Positions 1 through 10,164 are shown, counted from the first letter of the stretch. The stretch is DNA of 64,000 nt from Leptodesmis sichuanensis A121 (GCF_021379005.1 NZ_CP075171.1:310001-374000), one strand, 5' to 3'. The notes: a model not told the origin generated them from the sequence alone. Made by a program: numbers and translations.

Positions 1-1
1 C

Positions 2-1852
2 CTGGGCTATCAGGTAAACACCTGTAACACCTTGAGATTGTGGTCATCAGAAGCGATCGAATCTTTCGACTTCACAGCGTTTAATGCAGGGGATTACTCC
101 GGTGCGGTCTACAAAAAGATGGAATCGGAAAATATCTCCAAGGTGCTGTACCCCAACGACAACATGACCCAGGGCAAAATCCTGCGTCTGGAGCAACAAT
201 TTTTCTTCGTCTCCTGCTCCCTGCAAGACATGATCCGCATCCTGGAGCGACAAAACATTTCCCTCGATCGCTTCCATGAGAAGTTTGTGGTGCAACTGAA
301 TGACACTCATCCTTCGATTGCGATCGCAGAACTGATGCGCCTGCTGATGGATGAGCATGGTATGGAGTGGGATCAAGCCTGGAACATCACCAGCAAGACG
401 TTCGCCTACACTAACCACACGCTCTTGCCAGAAGCCCTGGAACGCTGGCCGATCGGCTTATTTGGCAAACTGCTGCCCCGCCATCTGGAAATTATTTACG
501 AAATTAACAGTCGCTTCCTGGATGAGGTGCGCCTCAAGTATCCCGATGACATCGCCCGGATTAATCGCATGTCCCTGATTGACGAAAGCGGCGAACGCTA
601 TGTGCGGATGGCGAATCTGGCCTGTGTCGGTAGCTTTGCGATTAACGGGGTCGCGGCCCTGCACACCGAATTGATGAAGAAGGATGTCTTGCACGACTTC
701 TATGAGCTGTATCCAGACAAGTTTAATAACAAGACGAATGGAGTCACACCCCGACGCTTCATGGTGCTCAGCAATCCCCGTTTGTGCCGTTTAATCACCA
801 GCAAAATTGGGCATACCTGGGTGAAGCACCTGGATGAATTGCATCAACTGGAAGCCTATGTGGATGATCCTGAGTTCCGAGCAGAATTCCGGCAGATCAA
901 ACAGGCGATTAAACAAGATCTGGCCCAGTACATCAAAGCAAACTATGGTCTTGAAGTAGATCCAGCTTCAATGTTTGACATTCAGGCCAAACGGATTCAC
1001 GAGTACAAGCGGCAACACCTGAATGCCCTGCATATCATCACGCTGTACAACCGGATCAAAGCCAATCCCGACATTGATATCACCCCCCGCACCTTTTTGT
1101 TTGGCGGCAAGGCGGCTCCCGGCTACTTCCTGGCGAAGCTGATTATTAAGTTCATCAACTCGATCGGGGATGTAGTCAACCGCGATCCCGATGTGCGAGG
1201 ACGGTTAAAAGTTCTATTCCTGAAAGACTACAGCGTTAAATTCGCTCAACGGGTCTATCCCGCTGCCGATCTGTCCGAGCAAATTTCTACGGCTGGCAAG
1301 GAAGCCTCCGGCACGGGCAACATGAAGTTCGCCATGAATGGGGCGCTGACGATCGGCACCCTGGATGGGGCCAACGTGGAAATCCTAGAAGAAGTGGGAG
1401 CCGAAAACTTCTTCCTGTTTGGCATGACGGCGGAGGAAGTGTACGCCAAACGAGCCGCAGGCTATAACCCGATGGAATATTACGAAAGCGATCCCGAACT
1501 GAAACTGGTGCTCGATCGCGTGGCTTCCGGGTTCTTCTCCCACGGGGATGTCAACCTGTTCAAACCCCTGATTGACAACCTGCTATACAGCGATCCCTAC
1601 TTCCTGCTGGCCGATTATCGCTCTTACGTAGACTGTCAGGATCGGGTCAGTTTGGCGTATCGCAATCAGGATCACTGGACTCGTATGTCCATTCTGAACA
1701 CCGCTCGGATGGGCAAGTTTTCCTCCGATCGCTCGATCCAGGACTACTGTGACGACATTTGGAAAGTTCATCCGATCAAGATTGAACTGAGAGATTACGT
1801 ACAGGGAGGATGTGGCTTTGACGGCAGCACTGATTGCAAAGTCGTTTTTTAA
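2..1852 (+). CDS. glgP: Glycogen phosphorylase, 5' end outside window
   Basis: PLP-dependent alpha-glucan phosphorylase (GT35), which releases glucose-1-phosphate from stored glycogen in the cytoplasm. The frame is open from base 2, so the gene begins left of the window and only about 616 C-terminal codons are present; complete members have roughly 830-850 residues. The cofactor-lysine motif [11 protein letters not shown] is intact (Lys codon 1325-1327), and the family stretches [10 protein letters not shown] and RIHEYKRQ are present. A TTG at 32 is not a start: the codons before it (GYQVNTCNT) are family sequence. The stop is at 1850-1852 and the next gene follows after 11 bases, so the two may be co-transcribed. 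Confidence 0.96.
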   Translation: MGYQVNTCNTLRLWSSEAIESFDFTAFNAGDYSGAVYKKMESENISKVLYPNDNMTQGKILRLEQQFFFVSCSLQDMIRILERQNISLDRFHEKFVVQLNDTHPSIAIAELMRLLMDEHGMEWDQAWNITSKTFAYTNHTLLPEALERWPIGLFGKLLPRHLEIIYEINSRFLDEVRLKYPDDIARINRMSLIDESGERYVRMANLACVGSFAINGVAALHTELMKKDVLHDFYELYPDKFNNKTNGVTPRRFMVLSNPRLCRLITSKIGHTWVKHLDELHQLEAYVDDPEFRAEFRQIKQAIKQDLAQYIKANYGLEVDPASMFDIQAKRIHEYKRQHLNALHIITLYNRIKANPDIDITPRTFLFGGKAAPGYFLAKLIIKFINSIGDVVNRDPDVRGRLKVLFLKDYSVKFAQRVYPAADLSEQISTAGKEASGTGNMKFAMNGALTIGTLDGANVEILEEVGAENFFLFGMTAEEVYAKRAAGYNPMEYYESDPELKLVLDRVASGFFSHGDVNLFKPLIDNLLYSDPYFLLADYRSYVDCQDRVSLAYRNQDHWTRMSILNTARMGKFSSDRSIQDYCDDIWKVHPIKIELRDYVQGGCGFDGSTDCKVVF

Positions 1853-1863
1853 CTTCCGTTCTC

Positions 1864-2502
1864 ATGAGTCTTAGACTTTACCTGCTGCGGCATGGAGAAA
1901 CGGAGTACAGCCAGGGAGGGGGCTATTGCGGCACCCTGGATCCGGAACTGACTCCAGAAGGGGTGCAGATGGCCCAAGCCTTTGCTGATGTCTATGCCTC
2001 CCTTCCCTGGGAAGCGGTATATGCCAGTCCCATGAAACGAACGATTGCTACGGCCAGACCTTTATGTGAAGCCACTGGCCTGGAAATGCAACTCCGGGAG
2101 GGCTTGAAGGAACTGGCCTATGGTGATTGGGAAGGAAAAACACCGGAGGAGGTGAGGGCAGATTACGAAGAGGACTATATTCATTGGCTTACGGAACCCG
2201 CCTGGAACCCGCCAACCGGGGGAGAAACCGCCGTTCAACTCGCCAGTCGATCGTCCTTAGTGATCACAGAAATTCAGCAACACTACCCCACCGGAAATGT
2301 TCTGGTTGTCTCCCATAAAGCCACCCTGCGCGTTATCCTCTGTAACCTGCTGGGCATTGACCTGGGCCGCTACCGCGATCGTATCAATGTGCTGGCCGCC
2401 TCTCTGAGCATTGTCAAATTTGACCGCTATGGCCCGTTACTGGAAGTTCTGGGCGATCGCTACCATATTCCTGAGCCTTTAAGGAGTAGACCAGGGACGT
2501 AG
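1864..2502 (+). CDS. Histidine phosphatase family protein (phosphoglycerate mutase-like)
   Basis: A 212-residue cytoplasmic enzyme of the histidine phosphatase superfamily. The N-terminus carries the RHGE signature with the phospho-accepting His10, and the second catalytic His lies in VVSHKATL near residue 160. The ATG at 1864 puts the first beta strand (LRLYLLRHGE) at the N-terminus, as usual; the longer open frame from 1834 would overlap glgP. It follows glgP by 11 bases, so a role in sugar-phosphate metabolism is plausible but only inferred. The family includes mutases, sugar-phosphate phosphatases and cobalamin phosphatases, and the sequence does not fix the substrate. Confidence 0.88.
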   Translation: MSLRLYLLRHGETEYSQGGGYCGTLDPELTPEGVQMAQAFADVYASLPWEAVYASPMKRTIATARPLCEATGLEMQLREGLKELAYGDWEGKTPEEVRADYEEDYIHWLTEPAWNPPTGGETAVQLASRSSLVITEIQQHYPTGNVLVVSHKATLRVILCNLLGIDLGRYRDRINVLAASLSIVKFDRYGPLLEVLGDRYHIPEPLRSRPGT

Positions 2503-2528
2503 AAGGTTGGGAGATTGGGGATCAGGGG

Positions 2529-2553
2529 TTAGGGATTAGGGATTAGGGATTAA
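2529..2553. repeat. Heptamer tandem repeat (TTAGGGA)
   Basis: The 143-base gap between the phosphatase and the deacetylase gene contains about 3.5 copies of a TTAGGGA heptamer. Such short heptamer runs are common between cyanobacterial genes. No hairpin terminator was recognised in this gap. Confidence 0.7.
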
Positions 2554-2645
2554 GTGAGGAGTGATGGGTGGATGGATCACTCAAAACTTAAAACTCAAAA
2601 CTGTTCACTATCTACCGTCTACTCAAGTCTTTAACGTGATTCTTC

Positions 2646-3572
2646 ATGTTCCCAATCATTTATTCGGATCAGTTTTTGTTACACGATCCAGGCGAGTTTC
2701 ACCCAGAAAGTCCAGATCGTTTAACTGCGATCAAGTTGGCATTAGAAGCTGTACCCTGGGCAGACCAGTTGACATGGCGGCTCCCCTCAGGGGACTCTGC
2801 GCGTTCGTCCAGCGATCTGATTTCCCTGGTACAGGCGGTTCATGCTCAAGCATACATTGACCATGTGCGGGATCTGGCAAACCGGGGAGGTGGTGAACTG
2901 GACAGTGATACTGTGGTTTCTCCGCAGACCTATGAAGTGGCGTTGCTGGCGGTGAGTGCCTGGCTGGATGGTGTCGATGCTGCTCTGGCAACAGGGGAGC
3001 CAGTCTTTGTGTTGGCTCGTCCGCCGGGGCACCATGCCTTGCCGGAGCGGGGAATGGGGTTTTGCATTTTTAACAATGAGGCGATCGCGGCCCTCTATGC
3101 TTTACAACAACCCGGTGTGAATCGAGTTGCGATTCTGGATTGGGATGTGCATCATGGCAATGGTACGCAGGTGATCGTGCGCAATCATCCCCACATTGCC
3201 TACTGTTCCTTGCATGAATCACCGTTATTTCCAGGCACGGGCAATGTTCACAATCATGGACCGCACCACAACGTGCTGAATCTGGCCATCCTGCCGGGAA
3301 GCACGATCGCAGTTTACCAACCGTTGTTTGAGCAACAAGTCATACCATTTTTAACGCACTTTCAGCCTGACCTGTTGCTGGTCAGTGCTGGCTACGATGC
3401 TACGGCGGCTGATCCCCTTGCAGATATTTGTCTCCAACCCCAAGACTATGGTGTGTTTACAAAGTATTGTTTACAGATTACCCGGCGGATTGTATTTGGG
3501 CTAGAAGGAGGGTACAACCTGGATAGCCTGGCTCGGTCGGTTGTTGCGACGATTGAGAGTTGTCTGAAATAA
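2646..3572 (+). CDS. Histone deacetylase / acetylpolyamine amidohydrolase family protein
   Basis: A 308-residue zinc hydrolase of the arginase/deacetylase fold that removes acetyl groups from an amine or lysine substrate. The signatures are clear: RPPGHHA at about 125-131 with the catalytic His pair H129/H130, DWDVHHGNGTQ at 165-175 with zinc ligands D167 and H169, and the third ligand D256 in the ATAADPLAD stretch. The length is normal for bacterial class II-like members. In cyanobacteria the native substrate is unknown; deacetylation of polyamines or proteins is inferred. The acetyl-CoA synthetase gene follows about 90 bases downstream on the same strand, which puts two acetyl-metabolism genes together. 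Confidence 0.92.
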   Translation: MFPIIYSDQFLLHDPGEFHPESPDRLTAIKLALEAVPWADQLTWRLPSGDSARSSSDLISLVQAVHAQAYIDHVRDLANRGGGELDSDTVVSPQTYEVALLAVSAWLDGVDAALATGEPVFVLARPPGHHALPERGMGFCIFNNEAIAALYALQQPGVNRVAILDWDVHHGNGTQVIVRNHPHIAYCSLHESPLFPGTGNVHNHGPHHNVLNLAILPGSTIAVYQPLFEQQVIPFLTHFQPDLLLVSAGYDATAADPLADICLQPQDYGVFTKYCLQITRRIVFGLEGGYNLDSLARSVVATIESCLK

Positions 3573-3661
3573 GCAGCTTATGGCCATTTTCATTGGCATT
3601 CACCACACGCTCGCCTGAATTTGCCTGTTGAATTGTTTTTTATTTTTCAAGGGGAAACATC

Positions 3662-5626
3662 ATGTTACAAGCAACGATCGAATCTATTCTGCAAGAAGAG
3701 CGGTTATTTCAGCCCCCGGCTGATTTTTCCCAGACCGCCCGGATTAACAGTCTGGAAGCGTATCAACGCCTCTATCAACAGGCGATCGCTGACCCCGAAA
3801 CCTTTTGGGCAAACCTGGCAGCCCAGGAGTTGCACTGGTTTCAAAAATGGGAAAAGGTGCTGGACTGGCAACCCCCCTTTGCTCAGTGGTTTGTGGGCGG
3901 CCAGCTGAATATGTCCTACAACTGCCTGGATCGACATTTGACGGATGGACGGCGGGACAAACTGGCCCTGATCTGGGAAGGGGAACCTGGTGATGGGCGC
4001 ACCTTCACCTACGCTCAACTGCATCAGGAAGTCTGCCAGATGGCCAATGTGCTGAAACAATTGGGGGTGCAGAAGGGCGATCGCGTCGGCATCTACCTGC
4101 CCATGATCCCGGAGGCCGCGATCGCCATGCTGGCGTGTGCTCGCATCGGTGCACCCCATACGGTTGTTTTTGGCGGGTTTAGCGCCGAAGCCCTGAAAAG
4201 CCGCCTCCAGGATGCCCAGGCAAAGCTGGTCATCACGGCTGATGGAGGGTGGCGCAAAGATGCGATCGTCCCCCTCAAAGATCAGGTGGATCGGGCACTC
4301 GCCGACCAGGCCGTACCCAGTGTTCAGCATGTGTTGGTGGTTCAACGCACGGGACAGGAGGTGAGCATGACTCCAGACCGCGATCGCTGGTGGCATGAGT
4401 TACAAGCTACAGCCTCCTCCGACTGTCCAGCAGAACCCATGGACAGCGAAGACCTGTTGTTCATCCTCTACACCTCTGGCACCACGGGCAAACCGAAAGG
4501 CGTTGTGCATACCACAGGCGGTTACAACCTGTTCAGCCATATCACTGCCCAATGGATTTTTGACATCAAAGATAGCGATATTCTCTGGTGTACTGCCGAT
4601 GTAGGTTGGATCACGGGACACAGTTATGTGGTCTATGGGCCCCTGTCCAATGGGGCCACCACCCTGATGTATGAAGGCGCTCCCCGTGCTTCTAATCCGG
4701 GCTGTTTCTGGGATGTGATTGAGAAATATCGGGTGACTATCTTCTATACTGCCCCGACGGCCATTCGATCCTTTATCAAAACGGGTGAAGCTGTACCGGC
4801 AGCCCGAGATTTATCCTCTTTGCGGTTATTGGGATCGGTGGGTGAACCGATCAATCCCTCTGCCTGGATGTGGTACTACCAGGTGATTGGTGGTGAACGC
4901 TGCCCGATCGTCGATACCTGGTGGCAAACAGAAACGGGGGGGATCTTGATTTCTCCCCTACCAGGTGCCATCCCCACTAAACCGGGTTCAGCGACGTTGC
5001 CCTTTCCTGGCATTGTTGCAGATGTGGTAGACATGGAAGGAAATCCCGTGGGAGCCAATCAGGGTGGTTATCTGGTGATTAAACAGCCCTGGCCTGGAAT
5101 GCTGCGAACGCTATACAACAGTCCCGATCGCTACCGCACCACCTACTGGGAGCCAATTCCACCTAAAAACGGAAACTACCTTTACTTCACGGGTGATAGT
5201 GCCCGTAAAGACAGCGATGGCTATTACTGGATTATGGGTCGGGTGGATGATGTGATTAAGATCGCCGGACATCGCCTGGGCAGTGCTGAAATCGAATCTG
5301 CCCTGGTGGCGCATGAGGCAGTCGCAGAAGCCGCCGTGGTAGGCAGACCAGAAGAAAGCAAGGGCGAAGAAATTGTGGCCTTTGTCATCCTGGAGGATGG
5401 TTATGTGCCCTCAGACGCACTTGTGCAAGAACTGAAGCAGCATGTGGTGGCAACCATCGGGGCGATCGCCCGTCCCAGCGAAATCCGCTTTGGTGATGCC
5501 CTGCCGAAAACTCGCTCCGGCAAAATTATGCGGCGAGTTTTGCGGGCACTGGCAAGCGGCGAGACAGTTGCAGGTGATATTTCCACCCTGGAAGATCACA
5601 ATGTTCTGGAGCAACTGCGGGCATAG
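3662..5626 (+). CDS. acs: Acetyl-CoA synthetase (AMP-forming)
   Basis: A 654-residue member of the ANL adenylating superfamily that converts acetate, ATP and CoA to acetyl-CoA, AMP and PPi in the cytoplasm. The adenylate motif [11 protein letters not shown] lies near residues 269-279, followed by [11 protein letters not shown] and [10 protein letters not shown], both typical of acetyl-CoA synthetases. The C-terminal TRSGKIMRR holds the lysine (about residue 620) that in other bacteria is regulated by acetylation. A purine-rich GGGGAAA sits just before the ATG. Full family length, no defects. The pta gene follows after 112 bases, forming an acetate/acetyl-CoA neighbourhood. Confidence 0.97.
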   Translation: MLQATIESILQEERLFQPPADFSQTARINSLEAYQRLYQQAIADPETFWANLAAQELHWFQKWEKVLDWQPPFAQWFVGGQLNMSYNCLDRHLTDGRRDKLALIWEGEPGDGRTFTYAQLHQEVCQMANVLKQLGVQKGDRVGIYLPMIPEAAIAMLACARIGAPHTVVFGGFSAEALKSRLQDAQAKLVITADGGWRKDAIVPLKDQVDRALADQAVPSVQHVLVVQRTGQEVSMTPDRDRWWHELQATASSDCPAEPMDSEDLLFILYTSGTTGKPKGVVHTTGGYNLFSHITAQWIFDIKDSDILWCTADVGWITGHSYVVYGPLSNGATTLMYEGAPRASNPGCFWDVIEKYRVTIFYTAPTAIRSFIKTGEAVPAARDLSSLRLLGSVGEPINPSAWMWYYQVIGGERCPIVDTWWQTETGGILISPLPGAIPTKPGSATLPFPGIVADVVDMEGNPVGANQGGYLVIKQPWPGMLRTLYNSPDRYRTTYWEPIPPKNGNYLYFTGDSARKDSDGYYWIMGRVDDVIKIAGHRLGSAEIESALVAHEAVAEAAVVGRPEESKGEEIVAFVILEDGYVPSDALVQELKQHVVATIGAIARPSEIRFGDALPKTRSGKIMRRVLRALASGETVAGDISTLEDHNVLEQLRA

Positions 5627-5738
5627 ATCTGATCCCCAATGTGCAACGTCTGGTGCTTATCCTCGATACCCCGATCGGTGTCGTTATGCCAGCCTTGGGC
5701 AATGACGACTGATTCAGTGCCAACTTACTTTTGGAATT

Positions 5739-7841
5739 ATGCTAAAGAATCTCTATATTGCCGCGATCGAACCTAGTAGTGGCAAGTCTCTGGTGCTCCT
5801 GGGTCTGATGGAACTGCTCTCAAAGCGGGTGCCCAGGCTGGGCTTTTTCCGACCTGTGATTCATGACGGCCATCGTGCCGATAATGACATCGAGTTGGTG
5901 AGCAGTCGCTATACACCGGGATTTCCCTACACCGCCTATTTCGGCATGACTCACACCCGAGCGCGACGGTTAATTGCCGATGGACAGTTTGATGAATTGC
6001 TGCAAGAGGTGATTGAGAAGTACAAATCCCTGGAGCGGCAGTGCGACTTTGTGGTCTGTGAAGGTGTTAATCCTACCGACATCGATCCGGCACTGGTCGA
6101 TAACTTTGATACCCAGATGGCCAATCATTTAGCGGCACCCATCCTGGCGATCGCCAATGCGGATGGCAAGACCATCGAGGAAATCATAGCCAACGTGCGA
6201 ACGGAACATGAAGCCTACCTGGCAGCAGGCTGTACAGTTATGGCCACGATTGTCAACCGGGTTGCAGCGGCCCAGGTGAACCTGGTGCGAGAACGCCTGG
6301 AGAGCCTGTGGCCGGGAGATAAGCTGGTGTTTGTGCTGCCAGAAGAACCCCTGCTGACCCAACCGACGATCGCTGAGATTTCCCAAGCCTTAAATGCCAA
6401 CCTGGTGTACGGCGATCAGGAGCAACTGAACCGCGAGGTATCGGGTTGTAAGGTGGCGGCGATGGAAGTGCCCAACTTCTTGACCTGGATTCAGGAAGGC
6501 AACCTGGTGATCACTCCCGGCGATCGTGCCGATATCGTTCTGGCTTGCTTTGCCAGTTCCCTCTCCAACCATTCTCCCAGCGTCTCCGGCATTGTCCTCA
6601 CGGGGGGATTGGCCTTAGCGCCTGCCCTCAAACAACTGATGGAGGGGTTAAGTCGTTGGAATATCCCCATTCTCAGTGTAGAAACGGACACCTACACCAC
6701 CACTCAACAGGTCAATACCGTGCGGGCAGACATCAGGCCTGATAACCAGCGCAAAATCGCTTCCGCCCTGGGCGTGTTTGAGTCGAATGTGGATACGGCA
6801 AAACTGGCAGAACGGATTACTGTGTCCCATTGCGATCGCATGACTCCATTTCTGTTTGAGTACGAACTGATTGAACAGGCACGGGCACAAAAACAGCACA
6901 TCGTTCTGCCGGAAGGGACGGATGAACGAATTTTACGGGCGGCGGAAATTTTATTACGGCGACGAGTGGTGGATATTACGCTGTTAGGCAATGTGCAAAA
7001 GATCCGGGAAGCGATCGCCGCTCTGGATGTGAAATTGGATGGAGCCAATCTGATCGATCCCGTGCAGTCGGATCAGTTTGAAGACTATGCCCGCACCTAT
7101 TACGAACTGCGGAAGCATAAAGGCATCACCCAGGATTACGCCTATGACGTGATGCGAGATGTCAGCTACTTCGGCACCATGATGGTCTACAAAGATGTGG
7201 CCGATGGCATGGTCTCCGGGGCACTGCATACCACTGCTCACACGATTCGTCCGGCCCTGGAATTTATCCGTCCTGTCCCTGGATGCTCGATCGTCTCCAG
7301 CGTCTTCTTCATGTGTTTGGAGGATCGTGTCCTGGTCTACGGTGACTGTGCCGTGAATCCCAATCCCACTGCTGAACAACTGGCCGATATTGCCATTAGT
7401 TCCGCTCAAACGGCTCAAACCTTTGGCATTGAACCCCGGATTGCCATGCTCTCCTACTCCACCGGAGATTCCGGTCAGGGAGAAGATGTGGATAAGGTGA
7501 AAACTGCAACTCGACGGGTACAAGAACTGCGTCCCGATCTGAAAATTGCTGGCCCCATCCAGTATGATGCCGCCGTTGATGAAAGCGTCGCCAGAACCAA
7601 ACTGCCGAACAATGAAGTCGCCGGACACGCCACCGTGTTCATCTTCCCCGACTTGAACACCGGAAATAACACCTACAAAGCCGTCCAGCGATCGGCCAAT
7701 GCCGTGGCGATCGGTCCCGTTCTGCAAGGCTTAAAAAAACCCGTCAATGACCTCAGTCGCGGCTGTACGGTTCCAGACATTGTCAATACCGTGGCAATTA
7801 CAGCAATTCAGGCACAGGCGGTGAAGCAGGGTGGATATTGA
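5739..7841 (+). CDS. pta: Phosphate acetyltransferase (long form)
   Basis: A 700-residue long-form Pta that interconverts acetyl-CoA and acetyl phosphate. The N-terminus has a P-loop-like EPSSGKS (residues 11-17) of the dethiobiotin-synthetase-like domain. A DRTGG-type regulatory domain follows, and from about residue 375 the catalytic PTA/PTB domain, which contains VLPEGTDERILRAAE, SGALHTTAHTIRPAL and SYSTGDSG. It lies directly downstream of acs on the same strand. Together the genes link acetate, acetyl-CoA and acetyl phosphate; no acetate kinase gene is in the window. This is the last housekeeping gene before the integron. Confidence 0.97.
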   Translation: MLKNLYIAAIEPSSGKSLVLLGLMELLSKRVPRLGFFRPVIHDGHRADNDIELVSSRYTPGFPYTAYFGMTHTRARRLIADGQFDELLQEVIEKYKSLERQCDFVVCEGVNPTDIDPALVDNFDTQMANHLAAPILAIANADGKTIEEIIANVRTEHEAYLAAGCTVMATIVNRVAAAQVNLVRERLESLWPGDKLVFVLPEEPLLTQPTIAEISQALNANLVYGDQEQLNREVSGCKVAAMEVPNFLTWIQEGNLVITPGDRADIVLACFASSLSNHSPSVSGIVLTGGLALAPALKQLMEGLSRWNIPILSVETDTYTTTQQVNTVRADIRPDNQRKIASALGVFESNVDTAKLAERITVSHCDRMTPFLFEYELIEQARAQKQHIVLPEGTDERILRAAEILLRRRVVDITLLGNVQKIREAIAALDVKLDGANLIDPVQSDQFEDYARTYYELRKHKGITQDYAYDVMRDVSYFGTMMVYKDVADGMVSGALHTTAHTIRPALEFIRPVPGCSIVSSVFFMCLEDRVLVYGDCAVNPNPTAEQLADIAISSAQTAQTFGIEPRIAMLSYSTGDSGQGEDVDKVKTATRRVQELRPDLKIAGPIQYDAAVDESVARTKLPNNEVAGHATVFIFPDLNTGNNTYKAVQRSANAVAIGPVLQGLKKPVNDLSRGCTVPDIVNTVAITAIQAQAVKQGGY

Positions 7842-7940
7842 ACGGCTTTCGCGAACCTGAGCCGCATGGTGGCTTCTGAAAATATTCGGAAAGATTCGGG
7901 CTAACCAGTCTCAGTGGCATTTTATACTGAAGCAATCTAG

Positions 7941-8195
7941 CTAGTCGTCCCTGAAAAACTTCCTTGATTTTGGGGTTCCTACCTATCAAGCCCCACTGAA
8001 TAAGGGCTTTAGAAGCCAAATCCTACCAACCGCAATTCGGGCAATACGTCTGAATCGGCGTTTCAAACCCTTATAGCAGGAGCCATTTTCCCAGATTTTG
8101 CAGGGACTTGAGCACTTTCTTGCAATTTCAAACGGTGTTTCAGAGGCTGAAAGCCTTGATTCTAAAGGGCTAATGAGGTTTTTCAGGGACAACTA
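7941..8195. repeat. MITE-like element bounded by inverted repeats
   Basis: Most of the gap between pta and the integrase gene is a 255-bp segment with near-perfect 20-bp inverted ends: CTAGTCGTCCCTGAAAAACT at 7941-7960 and its complement, with two mismatches, at 8176-8195. CTAG occurs next to both ends. It has no usable open frame. This fits a miniature or decayed insertion sequence, and it ends one base before the integrase stop codon. The parent transposase is not in this window. Confidence 0.6.
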
Positions 8196-8196
8196 G

Positions 8197-9159
8197 CTAA
8201 TCCAGTGGACTCCGAACCCCCCTGCCACCCCGGTTGAGTACATGGGTGTAAATCATGGTTGTCTTCACATCCTTGTGGCCCAGCAACTCCTGCACCGTGC
8301 GGATATCGTAGCCATTTTGCAGCAGATGGGTGGCAAAGCTATGTCGAAACGTATGACAATTGACCCGCTTTTCAATGCCCGCGGCTCGTGTTGCTTGCTT
8401 CACAGCTCGTTGCACGCCAGTTTCATGCAAATGATGGCGACGCACAACGCCGCTGCGTGGATCGCGAGAAAGCCCAAAGGAGGGGAAGACAAACTGCCAA
8501 ATCCAGTCTCGGTCAGCGTTGGGATATTTGCGATCGAGGGCAAAGGGCAGGTATACAGAACCGTAACCAGCCTCCAGATCTAACTGATGGAGCCGTTTAA
8601 CCCCTTGCAAATGCTGCTTCAATCGCTCAATCAAACACTCAGGCAATGTCGTGATCCGGCTTTCCGCGCCTTTTGTATCGCGAATAATAATTTGCCGCTG
8701 AGCGAAATCCAAATCTTTTACCCGTAGCCGTAACCCCTCTGTCAACCGCAAACCACTGCCATAGAGCACCTGAATCACCAGACGATAAACCCCAGATAAC
8801 TGCTCAATCACCGCCAGCACTTCCTCCCTGGTCAGCACCGTTGGTAAATAGCGGGAACGCTTTGCCCTCAAAGCGTCTAACGGCTCTTCAAACGGCTGGT
8901 TTAGAACATAGCGATATAAGAACAGCAGGGCACTGAGCGCCTGATTTTGGGTAGAGGCCGCCACCTGTTCCTCGACCGCCAGATGACTGAGAAACGCTTC
9001 CATTTCAGCCTTGCCCATCTCTCTGGGATGGCGCTTGTTGTGGAAGAGAATGTAACGCCGAATCCAATAGACGTAACTCTCTTCCGTTCGATACGAATAG
9101 TGCTTAATGCGAATCGCCTCCCGAACCTGATCCAGGAGTTTTTTGGGCGGTGCGGCCAT
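8197..9159 (-). CDS. intI: Integron integrase IntI
   Basis: A 320-residue tyrosine recombinase. The catalytic residues are present: R138 in [11 protein letters not shown]164 in DTKG, H269 and R272 in [14 protein letters not shown]295 in LLGHKDV and the nucleophile Y304 in TMIYTHVLN. Between the arginine and the H-x-x-R box it carries the segment that separates integron integrases from Xer[16 protein letters not shown] near 213-226 and [11 protein letters not shown] near 233-243. Such enzymes recombine folded single-stranded attC sites with attI. The gene reads away from the array, as is standard, and its start faces the attI region. No frameshift or stop, so it is probably active. Confidence 0.95.
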   Translation of the reverse strand: MAAPPKKLLDQVREAIRIKHYSYRTEESYVYWIRRYILFHNKRHPREMGKAEMEAFLSHLAVEEQVAASTQNQALSALLFLYRYVLNQPFEEPLDALRAKRSRYLPTVLTREEVLAVIEQLSGVYRLVIQVLYGSGLRLTEGLRLRVKDLDFAQRQIIIRDTKGAESRITTLPECLIERLKQHLQGVKRLHQLDLEAGYGSVYLPFALDRKYPNADRDWIWQFVFPSFGLSRDPRSGVVRRHHLHETGVQRAVKQATRAAGIEKRVNCHTFRHSFATHLLQNGYDIRTVQELLGHKDVKTTMIYTHVLNRGGRGVRSPLD

Positions 9160-9201
9160 TGGTAGATACCCAGGAATTACTGAAGTGGATGTGCACTAAA
9201 T

Positions 9202-9215
9202 AGTACATCTGTTTC
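9202..9215 (-). promoter_or_regulatory. Candidate LexA-type (SOS) box upstream of intI
   Basis: AGTACATCTGTTTC, 43 bases upstream of the integrase ATG, matches the cyanobacterial LexA consensus recalled as RGTACNNNDGTWCB with one mismatch. On the minus strand a TACTAT and a TATACA, possible -10 elements, lie within about 20 bases of it. LexA control of intI is known in proteobacterial integrons; here it is only inferred. Confidence 0.35.
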
Positions 9216-9286
9216 TGTATAATTTCTTAAGCTTTGCGGAAGTTTTAACTTCTACCTGTTTGGCAGAGATATTCTATGGCTAGCAT

Positions 9287-9536
9287 CTGTCTAAACCCCG
9301 ATTTCGGGATCTTAGGCAGACGGAATCGGTCTAACCCTCTGTTTGAGGATCTTAGGCAGACGGAATCGGTCTAACTCACCAAATCAGGGAAATAGGCAGA
9401 CGGGATCTGTCTAACCGCCCCGGTTGGGATCTTAGGCAGACGCCAGTCAGTCTAAACACCTGTTTGAGGATCTTAGGCAGACGATCCTCTGTCTATCTAG
9501 CCAAATCAGGGGGATAGGCAGATGGGATCTGTCTAA
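9287..9536. repeat. Six 40-41 bp hairpin-forming tandem repeats in the attI region
   Basis: Six contiguous units of 40, 40, 40, 41 and 41 bp spacing; GGCAGA occurs at 9315, 9355, 9395, 9435, 9476 and 9517. Each unit pairs CTGTCTAA (or GGTCTAAC) with the next TTAGGCAG through one G-T wobble, and an inner CCTC/GAGG or CCCC/GGTTGGG-like stem lies within. Unit interiors alternate between two types, one with TTTGAGGATCTTAGG and one with CCAAATCAGGG. There are no variable spacers, so this is not a CRISPR. The block fills the space where attI, its accessory integrase sites and the cassette promoter are expected. Confidence 0.85.
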
Positions 9537-9548
9537 ATAAGAGTTAGC
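9537..9548 (+). other. attI-like recombination junction
   Basis: The first GTTAGC of the array (9543-9548) is preceded by sequence unlike any attC arm and followed by the start shared by the first cassettes (TAGCTCCGC). This fits the attI side of an attI x attC junction, with crossover after the G at 9543. No accessory integrase boxes were defined, though the tandem repeats immediately to the left may serve as such. Confidence 0.5.
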
Positions 9549-9851
9549 TAGCTCCGCCGCCAGACCTTGCACTCGTTCTTCAGCGGGATTGGTCAGCCCG
9601 AAACCGCTCAGAAGCTTGTCAGGCAAGGCCGTCATTTGAGTCCTGTTGGTGGTTGCGAAAGCGCCCAGCAGGGTGTCGGTGAGGGCCGTAGCGAGGGGCG
9701 ATCGGTGATCCCGAAACCGCCCAGGAGATTGTGAGTGAGGCGTGGTTAGGGGGCGATCAGTGCGTCGCTGAGCTAACAACGCTGTTGCAACGGATTGGTG
9801 AGTTCTGGCTGTAGGGGAGCAAGGTTGATCTGCAACCGCTGAACAGCAACG
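9544..9851 (+). repeat. Short apparently non-coding cassette, copy 1 (308 bp)
   Basis: First cassette of the array, sharing long stretches with copies at 9852, 10160, 14344, 14650, 18203 and 24278. Short open frames exist on both strands, but none stays open across all copies, so I read it as non-coding. It starts with the common TAGCTCCGC leader. This copy differs most in the middle, where GTGTCGGTGAGGG replaces ATGGTTAGTGAGAG-type sequence. Confidence 0.7.
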
Positions 9852-9856
9852 TTAGC
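9772..9856 (+). other. attC site 1
   Basis: GCTAAC at 9772 and GTTAGC at 9851-9856, with complementary arms AACGCTGTTGCAACGG and CAACCGCTGAACAGCAACG giving a long imperfect hairpin with extrahelical bases, as attC sites have. 85 bp. Confidence 0.85.
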
Positions 9857-10159
9857 TAGCTCCGCCGCCAGACCTTGCACTCGTGCTTCAGCGTGATCGG
9901 TCAGCCCGAAACCGCCCAAAAAGTTGTCAGTCGAGGCCGTGGTTTGCGGGTTAGCTGTGATTGCGAAAGCACCCAGACAATGGTTAGTGAGGGCCATAGC
10001 GAGGGGCGATCGGTGATCCCGAAACCGCCCAGGAGATTGGGGGTGAGGCGTGGTTAGGGGGCGATCAGTGCGTCGCTGAGCTAACAACGCTGTTGCAACG
10101 GATTGGTGAGTTCTGGCTGTAGGGGAGCAAGGTTGATCTGCAACCGCTGAACAGCACCG
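9852..10159 (+). repeat. Short apparently non-coding cassette, copy 2 (308 bp)
   Basis: Second tandem copy of the short cassette. It matches copy 5 (14650-14957) over nearly its whole length, and differs from copies 3 and 4 mainly near the distal end (GGGGGTGAGGCGTGGTTAGG against TGTGAGTGAGGCGTGGTTGA). Confidence 0.7.
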
Positions 10160-10164
10160 TTAGC
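10080..10164 (+). other. attC site 2
   Basis: GCTAAC at 10080 and GTTAGC at 10159-10164. Same arm sequences as site 1 with one change near the right box (CACCGTTAGC). 85 bp. Confidence 0.85.

Noticed and set aside
8197-9159. Integrase as a phage or XerC/D recombinase
   Set aside because: The segment with [14 protein letters not shown] and [11 protein letters not shown] is specific to integron integrases, and attC sites follow it.
9287-9536. Possible CRISPR array
   Set aside because: Units are contiguous and similar through their full length, with no unique spacers, and there are no cas genes in the window.
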